From Nocardiopsis sp. CNR-923 (GTDB lineage Bacteria > Actinomycetota > Actinomycetes > Streptosporangiales > Streptosporangiaceae), in contig NZ_MKKC01000131.1 of NCBI RefSeq assembly GCF_001942255.1, positions 62,001 to 126,000 of the forward strand: DNA of 64,000 nucleotides, read 5' to 3'. Both the position numbers and the translations under genes were made by a program. The notes beneath the pieces are model-generated. The model saw only the letters and a program-made list of their open reading frames with translations. It was not told the DNA's origin and did not search any database. This document shows, in pieces, positions 8,577 through 16,880 of this stretch (position 1 is the first letter of the stretch; each line of letters begins with the position of its first letter).

Positions 8577-11030
8577 TCAGGCCTGCTGCGTCGCGTCCGC
8601 GTAGGCCAACCGGACGTCCGCGCTGGTGACCACGGTGAGCTGCGCCGCGGTCGCGGCCTCGCCGACCTCCTGGGAGACGCGCAGGTCGCGGTGGGAGCAC
8701 GCCCTCTCGAACAGCGAGCGGGCGAAACGCCCGTTGCCGAGTTCGTCGATCCAGCCCGTCGCGCACACGTGCGCGAAGATGCTGCGCAGGTCCTCTCGGG
8801 CCGTGGCGTCGAAGGCGTCGCCGGTGCGCGCGGCCACGGCCTCGGCGATCGCGGTCAGCTCGTCGGCGGTGTAGGAGGGGAAGCGCACACGCACGTTGAA
8901 CCGGGAAGAGAGCCCGGAGTTCGAGGCGAGGAAGCGCTCCATCTCGTCGGGGTACCCGGCCAGCACCACGACGAGCCGTTCCCGGTCGTCCTCGGCGCGC
9001 TTGAGCAGGGTCTGCACCGCCTCGGTCCCGAACGCGTCCCCGCCGCTGTACCCGGGGTTGACCAGAGCGTAGGCCTCGTCGACGAACAGCACCCCGCCCA
9101 GGGCGCGGTCGACCAGCCGGTTGGTCCGGATCGCGGTGGCGCCCAGGTGCTCGCCGACCAGGTCGGCGCGCTGGGCCTCGACCACCTCGGCCCGCCCGAG
9201 CAGCCCCAGCGCGGAGAAGACCCGACCGAGCACGCGCGCGACCGTGGTCTTGCCGGTGCCGGGCGGCCCGGTGAAGACGAAGTGCCGCATCGGCGCCTGG
9301 TTGGGCAGCCCCTGCTCCTCGCGGAGCTTGGCGACGCGCAGTTGGGCGACGATCGAGCGCACCTGCTCCTTGACCGGCTCCAGTCCGATCATGGCGTCCA
9401 GTTCCGCCATCGCCTCCTCGATGCCGGGCGCCTCGCCGAACCCGGGCAGGTGCGAGGTGAGCTCGGCGTAGGCGTTATCCACGTCGGCCCCGCGGACCGT
9501 GATGAGATCCTCGGCTCCGGGACGCGGCGCCGGTCCCCCGTCCCGGACGCCCGACGTCACCACGCGCACGTCGCGCGCCTGGGCGGCCTTCTCCACGACC
9601 GAGCGGGCGAAGCGGCCGTTGCCGAGTTCGTCCACCGCCTCGATCCGGACCGCCTGGTCGAATCCGCGCCGCAGCGCCGTGGCCGCGCCCGGGTCGAGGC
9701 TGTCGCCGCGCTGGGCCAGGAGGGTCTCGGCGATGCGGAAGAGCTCGTCGGCGGTGTAGCTGGGAAAGGTGATGCGGGTGGCGAAGCGCGAGGCCAGCCC
9801 GGGGTTGGAGGCCAGGAAGGAGTCCATCTCCTGTTCGTAGCCGGCCAGCACGATCACGAGCCGTTCCCGGTCGTCCTCGGCACGCTTGAGCAGGGTCTGC
9901 ACCGCCTCGTTGCCGAACCGGTCGGGTTGGCCGTCGCCCTCGTTGACCAGGGAGTAGGCCTCGTCGATGAAGAGCACCCCGCCCAGGGCGCGGTCGATCA
10001 GCTCGTTGGTCCGGATCGCGGTGGCGCCCAGGTACTCCCCCACCAGGTCGGCGCGCTGGGCCTCGACGACGTGGGCGCTGGGCAGCAGGCCGAAGGAGTG
10101 GAAGATGGTGGCCAGGGTGCGGGCGACGCTGGTCTTCCCGGTGCCGGGAGGCCCGGAGAAGACCAGGTGCCGCAGGGGGCGTTCGACCGGGAACCCGGCG
10201 TCGGCGCGCAGGCGGGCGGCCTCTATCGAAGCTGCCAGCCCCCGGACCTGCTGCTTGACCGGGTCGAGTCCGATCATCGCTTCGAGTTCGGCCAGGGCCT
10301 GGTCGACGGGGACGGGGTCGGCGTCGTCGGAGGTGGCGCTCCGGCCGCGTGTCGGGCGCGGGGCGTGGTCGGCGCTACCGCGCACGGGTTCGGGGCGGAC
10401 TCTGGCGGCGCGGTCGGCGCCCGAGGGAGGGCGGGAGGCGGAGGTCGAGGTGGCGCGGGCGTCGGCGCCCTCCCTGATGATCTGGCGGGAGGCGGTCAGC
10501 CGCCACACCAGGCAGGCGCCCGCCGCGGCGTAGAGCAACGCGACGCCCCACGCCGCGGACAGGGCCGGGACCACCATTCCGGCCAGGGCGAGGGAGTATC
10601 CGGAGACCAGCCCCGCGGTCAGGGCCAGCGCGCAGGTGTGCCACACCGGGAACTCGCGGACCCGGCCCGCGGCGAGGGCGACCAGTGGGGGGACCGGCAG
10701 GAGGAGGAGCGTGACGGGCTCTCCGGCGAGCGGGATCTGGAAGAGCGGAAAGGTCACCGCCAGCCACACGACGCACACCGTCACCGTGACGAACGCGTCC
10801 AGCGAGCGCATGAGCGCGGCAAAGAGCAGAAGGAGCGCGAGGGTGGCGGCGAGCGCGCCCACGACGGGCAGGCCCGCCACCAGAGCGACGACGGCGACGA
10901 CCGTGACCAGGACCAGCGCGGCCACGAGCCGTCTGGCGAGGGGGACACGGCGGTACCGGGCTCGTAGACGGGTGAGCCCGGACGCGCGTCCCGGTTCCGC
11001 GGCTGCGGTGGAGTGCGTCTCGCGCGTCAT
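8577..11030 (-). CDS. Membrane-anchored protein with two CbxX/CfxQ-type AAA+ domains
   Basis: About 817 residues. Residues ~35-180 contain four to five hydrophobic segments; a charged linker follows to ~240. Two AAA+ modules come next, each with a helical domain starting AMIGLDPVKQQV / AMIGLEPVKEQV, a Walker A (GPPGTGKTSVA at ~293-303; GPPGTGKTTVA at ~583-593), a Walker B (GVLFIDEAYSL; GVLFVDEAYAL), a sensor region and an ELGNGRFARS arginine motif. The modules match the CbxX/CfxQ family, which includes the rubisco activase CbbX and EccA of type VII secretion, but no rubisco or ESX gene is in this window. GGAAGGG precedes the ATG at 11030. The two modules are very similar, so an internal duplication is likely. 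Substrate unknown. Confidence 0.85.
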   Translation of the reverse strand: MTRETHSTAAAEPGRASGLTRLRARYRRVPLARRLVAALVLVTVVAVVALVAGLPVVGALAATLALLLLFAALMRSLDAFVTVTVCVVWLAVTFPLFQIPLAGEPVTLLLLPVPPLVALAAGRVREFPVWHTCALALTAGLVSGYSLALAGMVVPALSAAWGVALLYAAAGACLVWRLTASRQIIREGADARATSTSASRPPSGADRAARVRPEPVRGSADHAPRPTRGRSATSDDADPVPVDQALAELEAMIGLDPVKQQVRGLAASIEAARLRADAGFPVERPLRHLVFSGPPGTGKTSVARTLATIFHSFGLLPSAHVVEAQRADLVGEYLGATAIRTNELIDRALGGVLFIDEAYSLVNEGDGQPDRFGNEAVQTLLKRAEDDRERLVIVLAGYEQEMDSFLASNPGLASRFATRITFPSYTADELFRIAETLLAQRGDSLDPGAATALRRGFDQAVRIEAVDELGNGRFARSVVEKAAQARDVRVVTSGVRDGGPAPRPGAEDLITVRGADVDNAYAELTSHLPGFGEAPGIEEAMAELDAMIGLEPVKEQVRSIVAQLRVAKLREEQGLPNQAPMRHFVFTGPPGTGKTTVARVLGRVFSALGLLGRAEVVEAQRADLVGEHLGATAIRTNRLVDRALGGVLFVDEAYALVNPGYSGGDAFGTEAVQTLLKRAEDDRERLVVVLAGYPDEMERFLASNSGLSSRFNVRVRFPSYTADELTAIAEAVAARTGDAFDATAREDLRSIFAHVCATGWIDELGNGRFARSLFERACSHRDLRVSQEVGEAATAAQLTVVTSADVRLAYADATQQA

Positions 11031-11253
11031 CCATACCCTTCCTGCCAGGGGGTGCGTGGGAGGTCGGCTCTCCTGACCGTGACGGCCGGGCCGGGTGGTG
11101 TCGGGGGGACCGACGTGTACGGCATGGCTACGGCACCAGCCTTGCCCGAAGTGGTGTGGATGTCCAGTGCGGGGCGGCGTGTCGCGGCCCGTGGGTCCCG
11201 CGGAACCGGGCGCGGCCACGTTCCGCTTCGCGGAGGCGCGGGACCGCGGGCGG

Positions 11254-11967
11254 TCAGAGCAGGGTCAGCTGTTCGTCCTCGTCGGCGGTGGCGGGCGCCG
11301 CACGCCGCCTGCGCAGGTGCTTCCAGCGGGGCAGGGCGTCGAGGTAGGACCAGCTCAGCCGGTGGTACGGAGTGGGTCCGGACTCGGCGAGGGTCGCGCG
11401 GTGCGCGGGTGAGGGGTACCCGGAGGCGCGGTCGAATCCGTAGCCGGGGTGGTCCGCGTCGAGCGTGGCCATGAACGCGTCCCGGCGCACCTTGGCCAGG
11501 ACCGCCGCGGCGGCCACGCTCACGCACGTCAGGTCGCCCTTGACCTGGGTGCGTACCCGCCAGGGGCGGCCGATGAAGTCGTGTCGGCCGTCGAGGATGA
11601 CCGCGTCGGGGGGCCTCGTCAAGCCGTCGAGGGCGCGTCGGGCGGCGCGACGCAGCGCCTCGGTCATGCCCACTTCGTCGATCTCGGCGGCCTCGGACCA
11701 GCCGAAGGCGTGCTCGGCGACCCAGGGCTCCAGCCGCGCGGCGAGCTCCCGGCGACGCTTGGGGGTGAGGCGCTTGGAGTCGGTGAGCCCGGCGGGCGGA
11801 TCGCCCACGCCGGGCACGGCGGCGCAGACCAGGAGCGGACCGGCCCACGCGCCGCGTCCGACCTCGTCCATCCCGGCCACGACGCGGGCGCCGTGGCCGC
11901 GGAGTTCGTCCTCCACCTCGAACGTGGGTGCGGCGGGCGGGCTGGCGCCCGTGGATGTCGTGCTCAC
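11254..11967 (-). CDS. rnhB: Ribonuclease HII
   Basis: Degrades the RNA strand of RNA-DNA hybrids and removes single ribonucleotides from DNA. About 237 residues. Catalytic motifs: GMDEVGRGAWAGPL (first Asp-Glu pair), LTDSKRLT, VILDG and CVSVAAAAVLAKVRRD. The extension after SYLDALPRWKHL is short and basic then acidic. The start is a GTG at 11967 preceded by GGTGGAGGC. A possible -10 hexamer TAGGGT (minus strand, 11979-11974) ends six nt before the GTG. An insertion sequence begins 14 bp upstream of the start, so the native upstream promoter region has been moved 1.5 kb away. Confidence 0.94.
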   Translation of the reverse strand: MSTTSTGASPPAAPTFEVEDELRGHGARVVAGMDEVGRGAWAGPLLVCAAVPGVGDPPAGLTDSKRLTPKRRRELAARLEPWVAEHAFGWSEAAEIDEVGMTEALRRAARRALDGLTRPPDAVILDGRHDFIGRPWRVRTQVKGDLTCVSVAAAAVLAKVRRDAFMATLDADHPGYGFDRASGYPSPAHRATLAESGPTPYHRLSWSYLDALPRWKHLRRRRAAPATADEDEQLTLL

Positions 11968-11976
11968 GCCTCCACC

Positions 11977-11980
11977 CTAG
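11977..11980. repeat. Target-site duplication CTAG, left
   Basis: CTAG next to the left inverted repeat, matched by CTAG at 13511-13514. Joined across the element the flanks give CACCCTAGGGTG, a palindrome, which would be the original target. Because CTAG is its own reverse complement, it could instead be the outer part of longer inverted repeats. Confidence 0.6.
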
Positions 11981-12002
11981 GGTCAATGCCGGTGAGTTAG
12001 GG
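11981..12002 (+). repeat. Left terminal inverted repeat of the IS
   Basis: Begins GGTCAATGCCGG and is perfectly complementary over 22 bp to 13489-13510. Confidence 0.9.
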
Positions 12003-12112
12003 CTGGGACGGTCCTGTCAAACCAGCCGCCGAGCCCCCTGCACACGCGAACGGAGACCCAGTAGAACGGGAGTTCTTCGACAAACCATCCGTTCGAACCC
12101 ACTGGATCTCCG

Positions 12113-13494
12113 TTGCCCTCCCAGTCTGCCACCCCTGCCATGGCCACCGCCACCACGGCCACCCACCACGCCGCGACCACCGCCGCAGGCGTGTTCGCCC
12201 CCGGCCACCTGGGCGAACTCACCCAGACCCTGCCCTTCGAGATGATCGACGAGGCCTTGGCCGATACCGGCCGCACCCAACAACGCCTACGCCGGCTGCC
12301 CTCACGCGTCGTGGTCTACCTGCTCCTGGCCGGGGCCCTGTTCGCCGACCAGGGATACCAGCAGGTCTGGGCCCGCCTGACCGCGGCCCTGGACCGCCCG
12401 GGAACCGCACCGTCCTCCTCCGCGCTGGCCCACGCTCGCAGGCGCATCGGAGCCGCCCCCCTTCAAAGCACTCTTCGAACTGGTGGCGGGCCCACCACCC
12501 GCACCCGCACGCTGGAAGGGCCTGCTGGTGTGCGCGATGGACGGCACCACCCTGTGGACCCCCGACAGCCCGGCCAACCTGGCCCACTACGGCCGCCACG
12601 CCCAATCCGGGTACCCGATGCTGCGGCTGGTCGCCGTGGTGGCCTGCGGCACCCGCACCGTGCTGGGCGCCGTCTTCGGGCCCTCCAGCACCGGCGAGAC
12701 CACCTACGCGCCACGGCTGCTGGACTGCCTGAGAACGGGCATGGTGCTGCTGGGCGACCGCAACTTCGCCGTGGCCGACCTGGTCGGCCGGATCACCGCC
12801 ACCGGCGCAGCATTGTTGGTGCGCTGCAGGAACCAGCGGCGCCTGCCCGTGCTGGAGCGGCTCGGGGACGGGTCGTGGACCTCCCGCTTGGGCGGGGTGG
12901 TGGTACGGGTGGTCGACGCCCACGTGATCGTGGACCTGCAGGGCGGCGGCCGCCGCAGCGAGCACTACCGGCTCATCACCACACTGGTTGACCACCGCCG
13001 GTACCCGGCCGCCGACCTGGTGGCCCTGTACCACCAGCGGTGGGAGGTCGAGACCGCCTACCGGGAGCTGAAGTCCACGATCCTGGACGGGCGGGTGCTG
13101 CGGGCCCGTGCCCCGTGGGGTGTGGACCAGGAGGTGTACGCGCTGCTGACCGCCTACCAGGCGTTGCGGTTGGCGATGGCCGAGGCCACCGCCACCGCCG
13201 GCCATCGACGATGACCGGGCCGGTTTCACGGTGGCGCTGCACGCCGCACGCGACCAGGTCGTGCGGGCCGCAGGGGTGGTGGCTACCGGGGCCGTGGACC
13301 TGGTGGGGCGGATCGGCCGCGCGGTGCTGGCCGATCCGCTGCCCCCGCGTCGGGTGCGTGTGTGTCCGCGTGTGGTCAAACGCGCGATCTCCAAGCATCG
13401 GGCCAAAGGGAGCGTGGACCGCACCAACTACCAGGCGAAGATCAGCATCTGTGTGCTGCACGATCCCGGGTTGACAAACGATCCAGCACCCTAA
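12113..13494 (+). pseudogene. IS4-family transposase, two frameshifts
   Basis: DDE transposase of the IS4 family. The N-terminal IS4 domain (HLGELTQTLPFEMIDEAL ... RLPSRVVVYLLLAGALF) is read from 12113. The catalytic part has the first Asp in CAMDGTTLW, the second in LLGDRNFA, and the YREK signature with the Glu (YHQRWEVETAYRELKS). The first shift lies at about 12456, where a run of six C would need five to join IGAAP to FKALFELVAG. The second lies near 13200, joining EATATA to AIDDDRAGF. Both are +1 type, opposite in sign to most shifts in this window. The reading then ends at a TAA inside the right inverted repeat. The start codon may be TTG at 12113 or ATG at 12140. Unless the extra bases are sequencing errors, no full enzyme is made. 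Confidence 0.85.
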
Positions 13495-13510
13495 CTCACC
13501 GGCATTGACC
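13489..13510 (-). repeat. Right terminal inverted repeat of the IS
   Basis: Perfect 22-bp complement of the left repeat. It contains the transposase stop codon. Confidence 0.9.
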
Positions 13511-13514
13511 CTAG
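13511..13514. repeat. Target-site duplication CTAG, right
   Basis: Partner of CTAG at 11977-11980. Confidence 0.6.
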
Positions 13515-13647
13515 GGTGCCGCGCGGGTGGTGCGGTCCGGCGCCGGGAAACGCGCCATGTGGCGACTCACCGAGCGTGACAACAAGTCACGAGCGGATAC
13601 TTTCGGTAGTTTCCGCTTGTCAGCACCACCACGATCGGACCACAGGG

Positions 13648-14228
13648 GTGCACATGCGGGCCGCCAGGAGTCGACCCCGGATCTCTCGGGGACGCCTGTA
13701 CGACGTCGCCTCCGCGCTCACCCGCGTCGGCGTCGGGTGGATGTTCGTCGAACACGGCCTGGGCATGCGGGGACGGACCGACCCGGTGTCCGTGCGGCTG
13801 CCGACCCGGGCTCCGCGGTGGCGGGCGTCCTGAGCCCGGCCCTGCCCGCGCTGCTGGTGGCGCTGTCGGTCGCCTTCGCCGTGGGACTGCTCACGTGGTT
13901 GACCGGCCCCCTGCTCGCCGGTGCGGCGATCCTGGCCGCGTTCGCCATCGGCGGCGGGGGTCCGCCGGACCTGACACCGTTGGGGTCCTGGCCCACGACG
14001 GCGCTGGTCACAGCGGTGTGCGTGCTCATGGCCGTCCGTGGCGGGAGGTGGTCCTGGGACTATCTGGTGCTCTCCTCGGGCCCCGTCGTCCAGCGCCCGG
14101 GGACGGTGCGCGCGGCCGAGCCCGCGACGGCGAGTGCGCCCGCCTTTTCTCGCCGTCTCCCCGAACACGCTCCGCCACTGCTCTATCCTGTCGGTGAGGC
14201 CGCGTTCCGACGGCCGTCTCGACTGTGA
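13648..14228 (+). pseudogene. DoxX-like small membrane protein, frameshifted
   Basis: Four-helix membrane protein of the DoxX type. The first helix (DVASALTRVGVGWMFVEHGLG) is read from the GTG at 13648 (or ATG at 13654). Helices two to four (LSPALPALLVALSVAFAVGLL, GPLLAGAAILAAFAIGGGGPPDL, WPTTALVTAVCVLMAV) are in the reading frame one base earlier, so one base seems to be missing between about 13770 and 13830. The loop between is poorly conserved and the exact place cannot be fixed. The predicted tail after the last helix is low complexity. DoxX proteins are linked to redox or thiol stress in other bacteria; the role here is unknown. Probably an assembly indel, not real decay. Confidence 0.6.
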
Positions 14229-14298
14229 CGCGGCCGACCCGCCCCTTTCGGCGTGCCTGCCGGTCCGTCGCACCCGCGGAATCCACGGAGGGGAACGT

Positions 14299-14958
14299 AT
14301 GTCGGCCGCAGGTACCGGTTCGGACCCCCACGGGTCCGTGGCCAAGCTGATCGAGATCGCCGAACAGCCCACGCTCGGCCAGCGGCTCATCAGCTGGGCC
14401 TCGCGCCCGCCCGGGCGGCTCTACATCCCCGCCTGCGGCGCCGTCGCGCTCGTCCTGGTCTTCGAGGACAGCGTTCCCGCCGGGCACCTGCCCACCTTCG
14501 CGGTCGGGCTGGTCTGCGGCCTGCTGCTGGCCGCGATGGGCGCGCTGCGGCTGGGCATCGCCCTCGCCGTCGCCCGGCCGATGATCCGGCACTACTGGCT
14601 GCGGTGGATCTCCGCACCGCTGATCGCCGCCGCCGCGCTGGGCGTGTCCGGCGCCGACATCCCGCTCCAGTTGCGGGTGACCGCGTCGGCCGACCAGTTG
14701 CTGGCGCTGCGCGGCGAGGTCGAGGACGGGCAGACGGTCGCACGGGACGGGTCCTGGACCGGGACCTACCCGGTGACGGAGGTATCGGTCTCCGGAGACA
14801 TCACGCACTACACGGTCCAGGGCGCCGGTGTCCTGGTGCCCTCCGCCGGGCTGGCGCACAGCCCCGAGGGCATCCCCGTGGGCGTGTTCGTCCCCGGCCA
14901 GGGGTCCCGGATCTACGAGCACGTGTCCGGAGACTGGTACGCGTGGGTGAACCACTGA
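14299..14958 (+). CDS. Hypothetical membrane protein with an extracytoplasmic domain
   Basis: About 219 residues. Three hydrophobic helices: RLYIPACGAVALVLVFEDS, LPTFAVGLVCGLLLAAMGALRLGIALAV and LRWISAPLIAAAALGVSG. The C-terminal ~95 residues are a soluble beta-rich domain starting LQLRVTASADQLLALRGEV and ending GDWYAWVNH. GGAGGGG precedes the ATG by seven nt. I do not recognise a family. Codon bias is normal, so it should be expressed. Confidence 0.75.
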   Translation: MSAAGTGSDPHGSVAKLIEIAEQPTLGQRLISWASRPPGRLYIPACGAVALVLVFEDSVPAGHLPTFAVGLVCGLLLAAMGALRLGIALAVARPMIRHYWLRWISAPLIAAAALGVSGADIPLQLRVTASADQLLALRGEVEDGQTVARDGSWTGTYPVTEVSVSGDITHYTVQGAGVLVPSAGLAHSPEGIPVGVFVPGQGSRIYEHVSGDWYAWVNH

Positions 14959-15123
14959 CCTCGCGGGAGGCGTCACGGACCTGCCGTGGGGCTTTCCGGC
15001 CGCTCTGCCCCCGCTGAGGTGCTCCAACCCCGCTCTCACCTTCGGTCGGTAGACAGGTGTGGCCCCCTGGGAAGGGTCCCCGACCTCTCCCCCGCCGCAG
15101 CACCGACGCCGAGGAGTCGCCCC

Positions 15124-15315
15124 ATGCGCGAGTTCGCCCTGACCCTCCACCTGCGGATCCACGACGCGATCACGGCGCTGCGCCGGGCGCACGCCACCGG
15201 CGACGACGATCTGGCCAGCTCCCTGGCGGGCGAGGTCGAGGACCTCGTCGAGATCGCCGTCCGCAACGGCATCGACATCGCCGCCGCGTACGCCTCCCTG
15301 TCCGTCACGGGTTGA
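15124..15315 (+). CDS. Small hypothetical protein, 63 residues
   Basis: A helical protein (EFALTLHLRIHDAITALRRAH ... LASSLAGEVEDLVEIAVRNGIDI) with good codon bias. It is followed by a strong hairpin at 15353-15417, as expected of a transcribed gene. No known domain. Confidence 0.6.
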   Translation: MREFALTLHLRIHDAITALRRAHATGDDDLASSLAGEVEDLVEIAVRNGIDIAAAYASLSVTG

Positions 15316-15352
15316 GCCGAAGTGCCGGCGTCCCCGGGGGACGTGCACACGA

Positions 15353-15417
15353 ACGGGGCCCGCGACCACCCCCTTGGACTCTGGGGCTTGGGTTCTAGTG
15401 GTGGTCGCGGGCCCCGT
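15353..15417. terminator. Strong bidirectional terminator
   Basis: A perfect 18-bp inverted repeat (15353-15370 with 15400-15417) with a 29-nt loop. It lies between the stop of the small plus-strand gene (15315) and the stop of the minus-strand SPFH gene (15430), so it serves convergent transcription. Confidence 0.85.
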
Positions 15418-15429
15418 CTGTTCCGGGGG

Positions 15430-16880
15430 TCAGCGGCGGCCGTGCCCCTCGCCGTGCTCGAACTGCTGGCGCATCGCGGCGTCCTGCTGGCGCTGGTACT
15501 CCTGCGCCATCCGCTGCTGGCGCTCGGCTGCGGTGGCGATCGCGCCCTGGGCGGACTCCGCCATCTCCTGGGCGCCCGCGGACGCCACGGCGGAGGCCGC
15601 ACGGGAGGCCGGCGCCGCACCGTTGAGCACCTGCGGCAGCAGCTGCGCGGTGAGCAGCGTGGCCAGTGCCGAGGAGTCGCCCGAGCCCGCCTCGGTCTGC
15701 ACGACGACCGGCCGCGGCGCCCGCTCGGCCAGCGCGGCGCCCACGTCCAGGCGGCGGCGCGCCAGCTCGTACTCCAGCACCGCCCGGTTGTCCCGGTAGG
15801 CGGTGGACAGGCGCCGTTGCGCCTTCGCCTCGTTCTCCGCGGCGACCAGGTCGGCGCGGCCGCGGGTCTCGATCTCGTACCGCACCCGCTGCGCCTCGGT
15901 CTCCTGCTCCTCCAGCATCTGTGCGACGTCCTTGCGCGCCTTGTTCAGGGCGGCGTTGACCTCGACGATCTTCGCGTCGCGCGTCTTCTTCGAGCGCTCG
16001 ATGTCCATGAGCAGGGTGTCGATGCGGCGCTTGCGCGTCAGCTCCCACTCCTGTTCGTAGGCGACGAGCTCCTTGGCGACCCGCTCCCGCGTGGCCAGGT
16101 GCTGCTGGTACTGGTTGGGCAGCTGCACGTCGGGGATGTTGCAGCCGGTGATGCGCACGCCGTACTTCTCCAGCTGGGAGTTGAGCAGGCGGCGCATGTC
16201 CTCGACGTTGGAACCGCGCAGGTCGTAGGCGGACTCGGTGTTGACCAGGCGGCTGCGCTGGCGGATCGCGTCCTGCACGGCGCTGGAGAGCACCAGGTCG
16301 AAGTTGCCGGCGCCGATGATCGTCACGAACCGAATCGGGTCGATGATCTGGAACTGAGGAAGAACTCGATCGACTTCAGCGGCACGTTCTCACGGGTCGG
16401 GCAGGCCAGGACCGGGGCCGTGTAGGGGATCTCCGTGCGGGTGTCCACCACGAAGTCCACACGTGACCAGGGGTGCCACAGGTAGTGGCGGCCAGGTCCG
16501 ACCGCCCGGACGATCGCGCCGTAGCGGGTGAGGATCCCGTGGGTGCCCTCCTCGATCTCGATGATCGAGCCGCGCCACCACCACAGACCCGCGCCGAGGA
16601 TGCTGAGCAGCCCGACGAGCATCGTGGGGACCGCCAGCAGGGTGTAGCCGACCGCGCTGTCGCCGATGACGGCGCTGACCGCCATCATCAGGGCCGAGCA
16701 CAGGGAGAAGAGGCCGAACCAGACCAGCACGGTCCAGCGCAGGCCGCGGGTGTCGCGGGGGATGACGACGGGGACGAGGGCGCCCTGGTCGCCGCCCCGC
16801 AGCAGACCGGCCAGGTCGCCCCAGGAGGCGAGCGACTCCTTGATGCTGGAACCGCCGCCGGTGTTCACGGGCTGGCTCAT
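15430..16880 (-). pseudogene. SPFH/band-7 domain membrane protein A, one-base frameshift
   Basis: Flotillin/prohibitin-like protein. The N-terminal piece has two adjacent membrane helices (LRWTVLVWFGLFSLCSALMM, LLAVPTMLVGLLSILGAGLWWW) and the start of the band-7 domain (EGTHGILTRYGAIVRAVGPG). It reads to ENVPLKSIEFFL, then shifts at about 16356 to FQIIDPIRFVTIIGAGNFDL, which continues the domain; restoring one A (AAG for AG) rejoins them. The rest is a long coiled coil (~LATRERVAKELVAYEQEWELTRKRR) and a Gln-rich tail. The ATG at 16880 overlaps the stop of SPFH protein B as ATGA, so translation is coupled and the two products probably form one membrane ring complex. Likely a sequencing indel. 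Confidence 0.8.

Larger units (their letters stand above)
11981..13510. mobile_element. IS4-type insertion sequence, 1530 bp
   Basis: An element bounded by perfect 22-bp terminal inverted repeats (11981-12002 and 13489-13510) and flanked by CTAG on both sides. It contains one transposase gene with two apparent +1 frameshifts. It sits between rnhB and the DoxX-like gene. IS4-family elements usually make longer duplications than 4 bp, so either this subgroup differs or CTAG belongs to the repeats. Confidence 0.88.

Noticed and set aside
8577..11030. EccA of a type VII secretion system
   Set aside because: EccA has one AAA+ domain and no membrane anchor, and no ESX genes are present.
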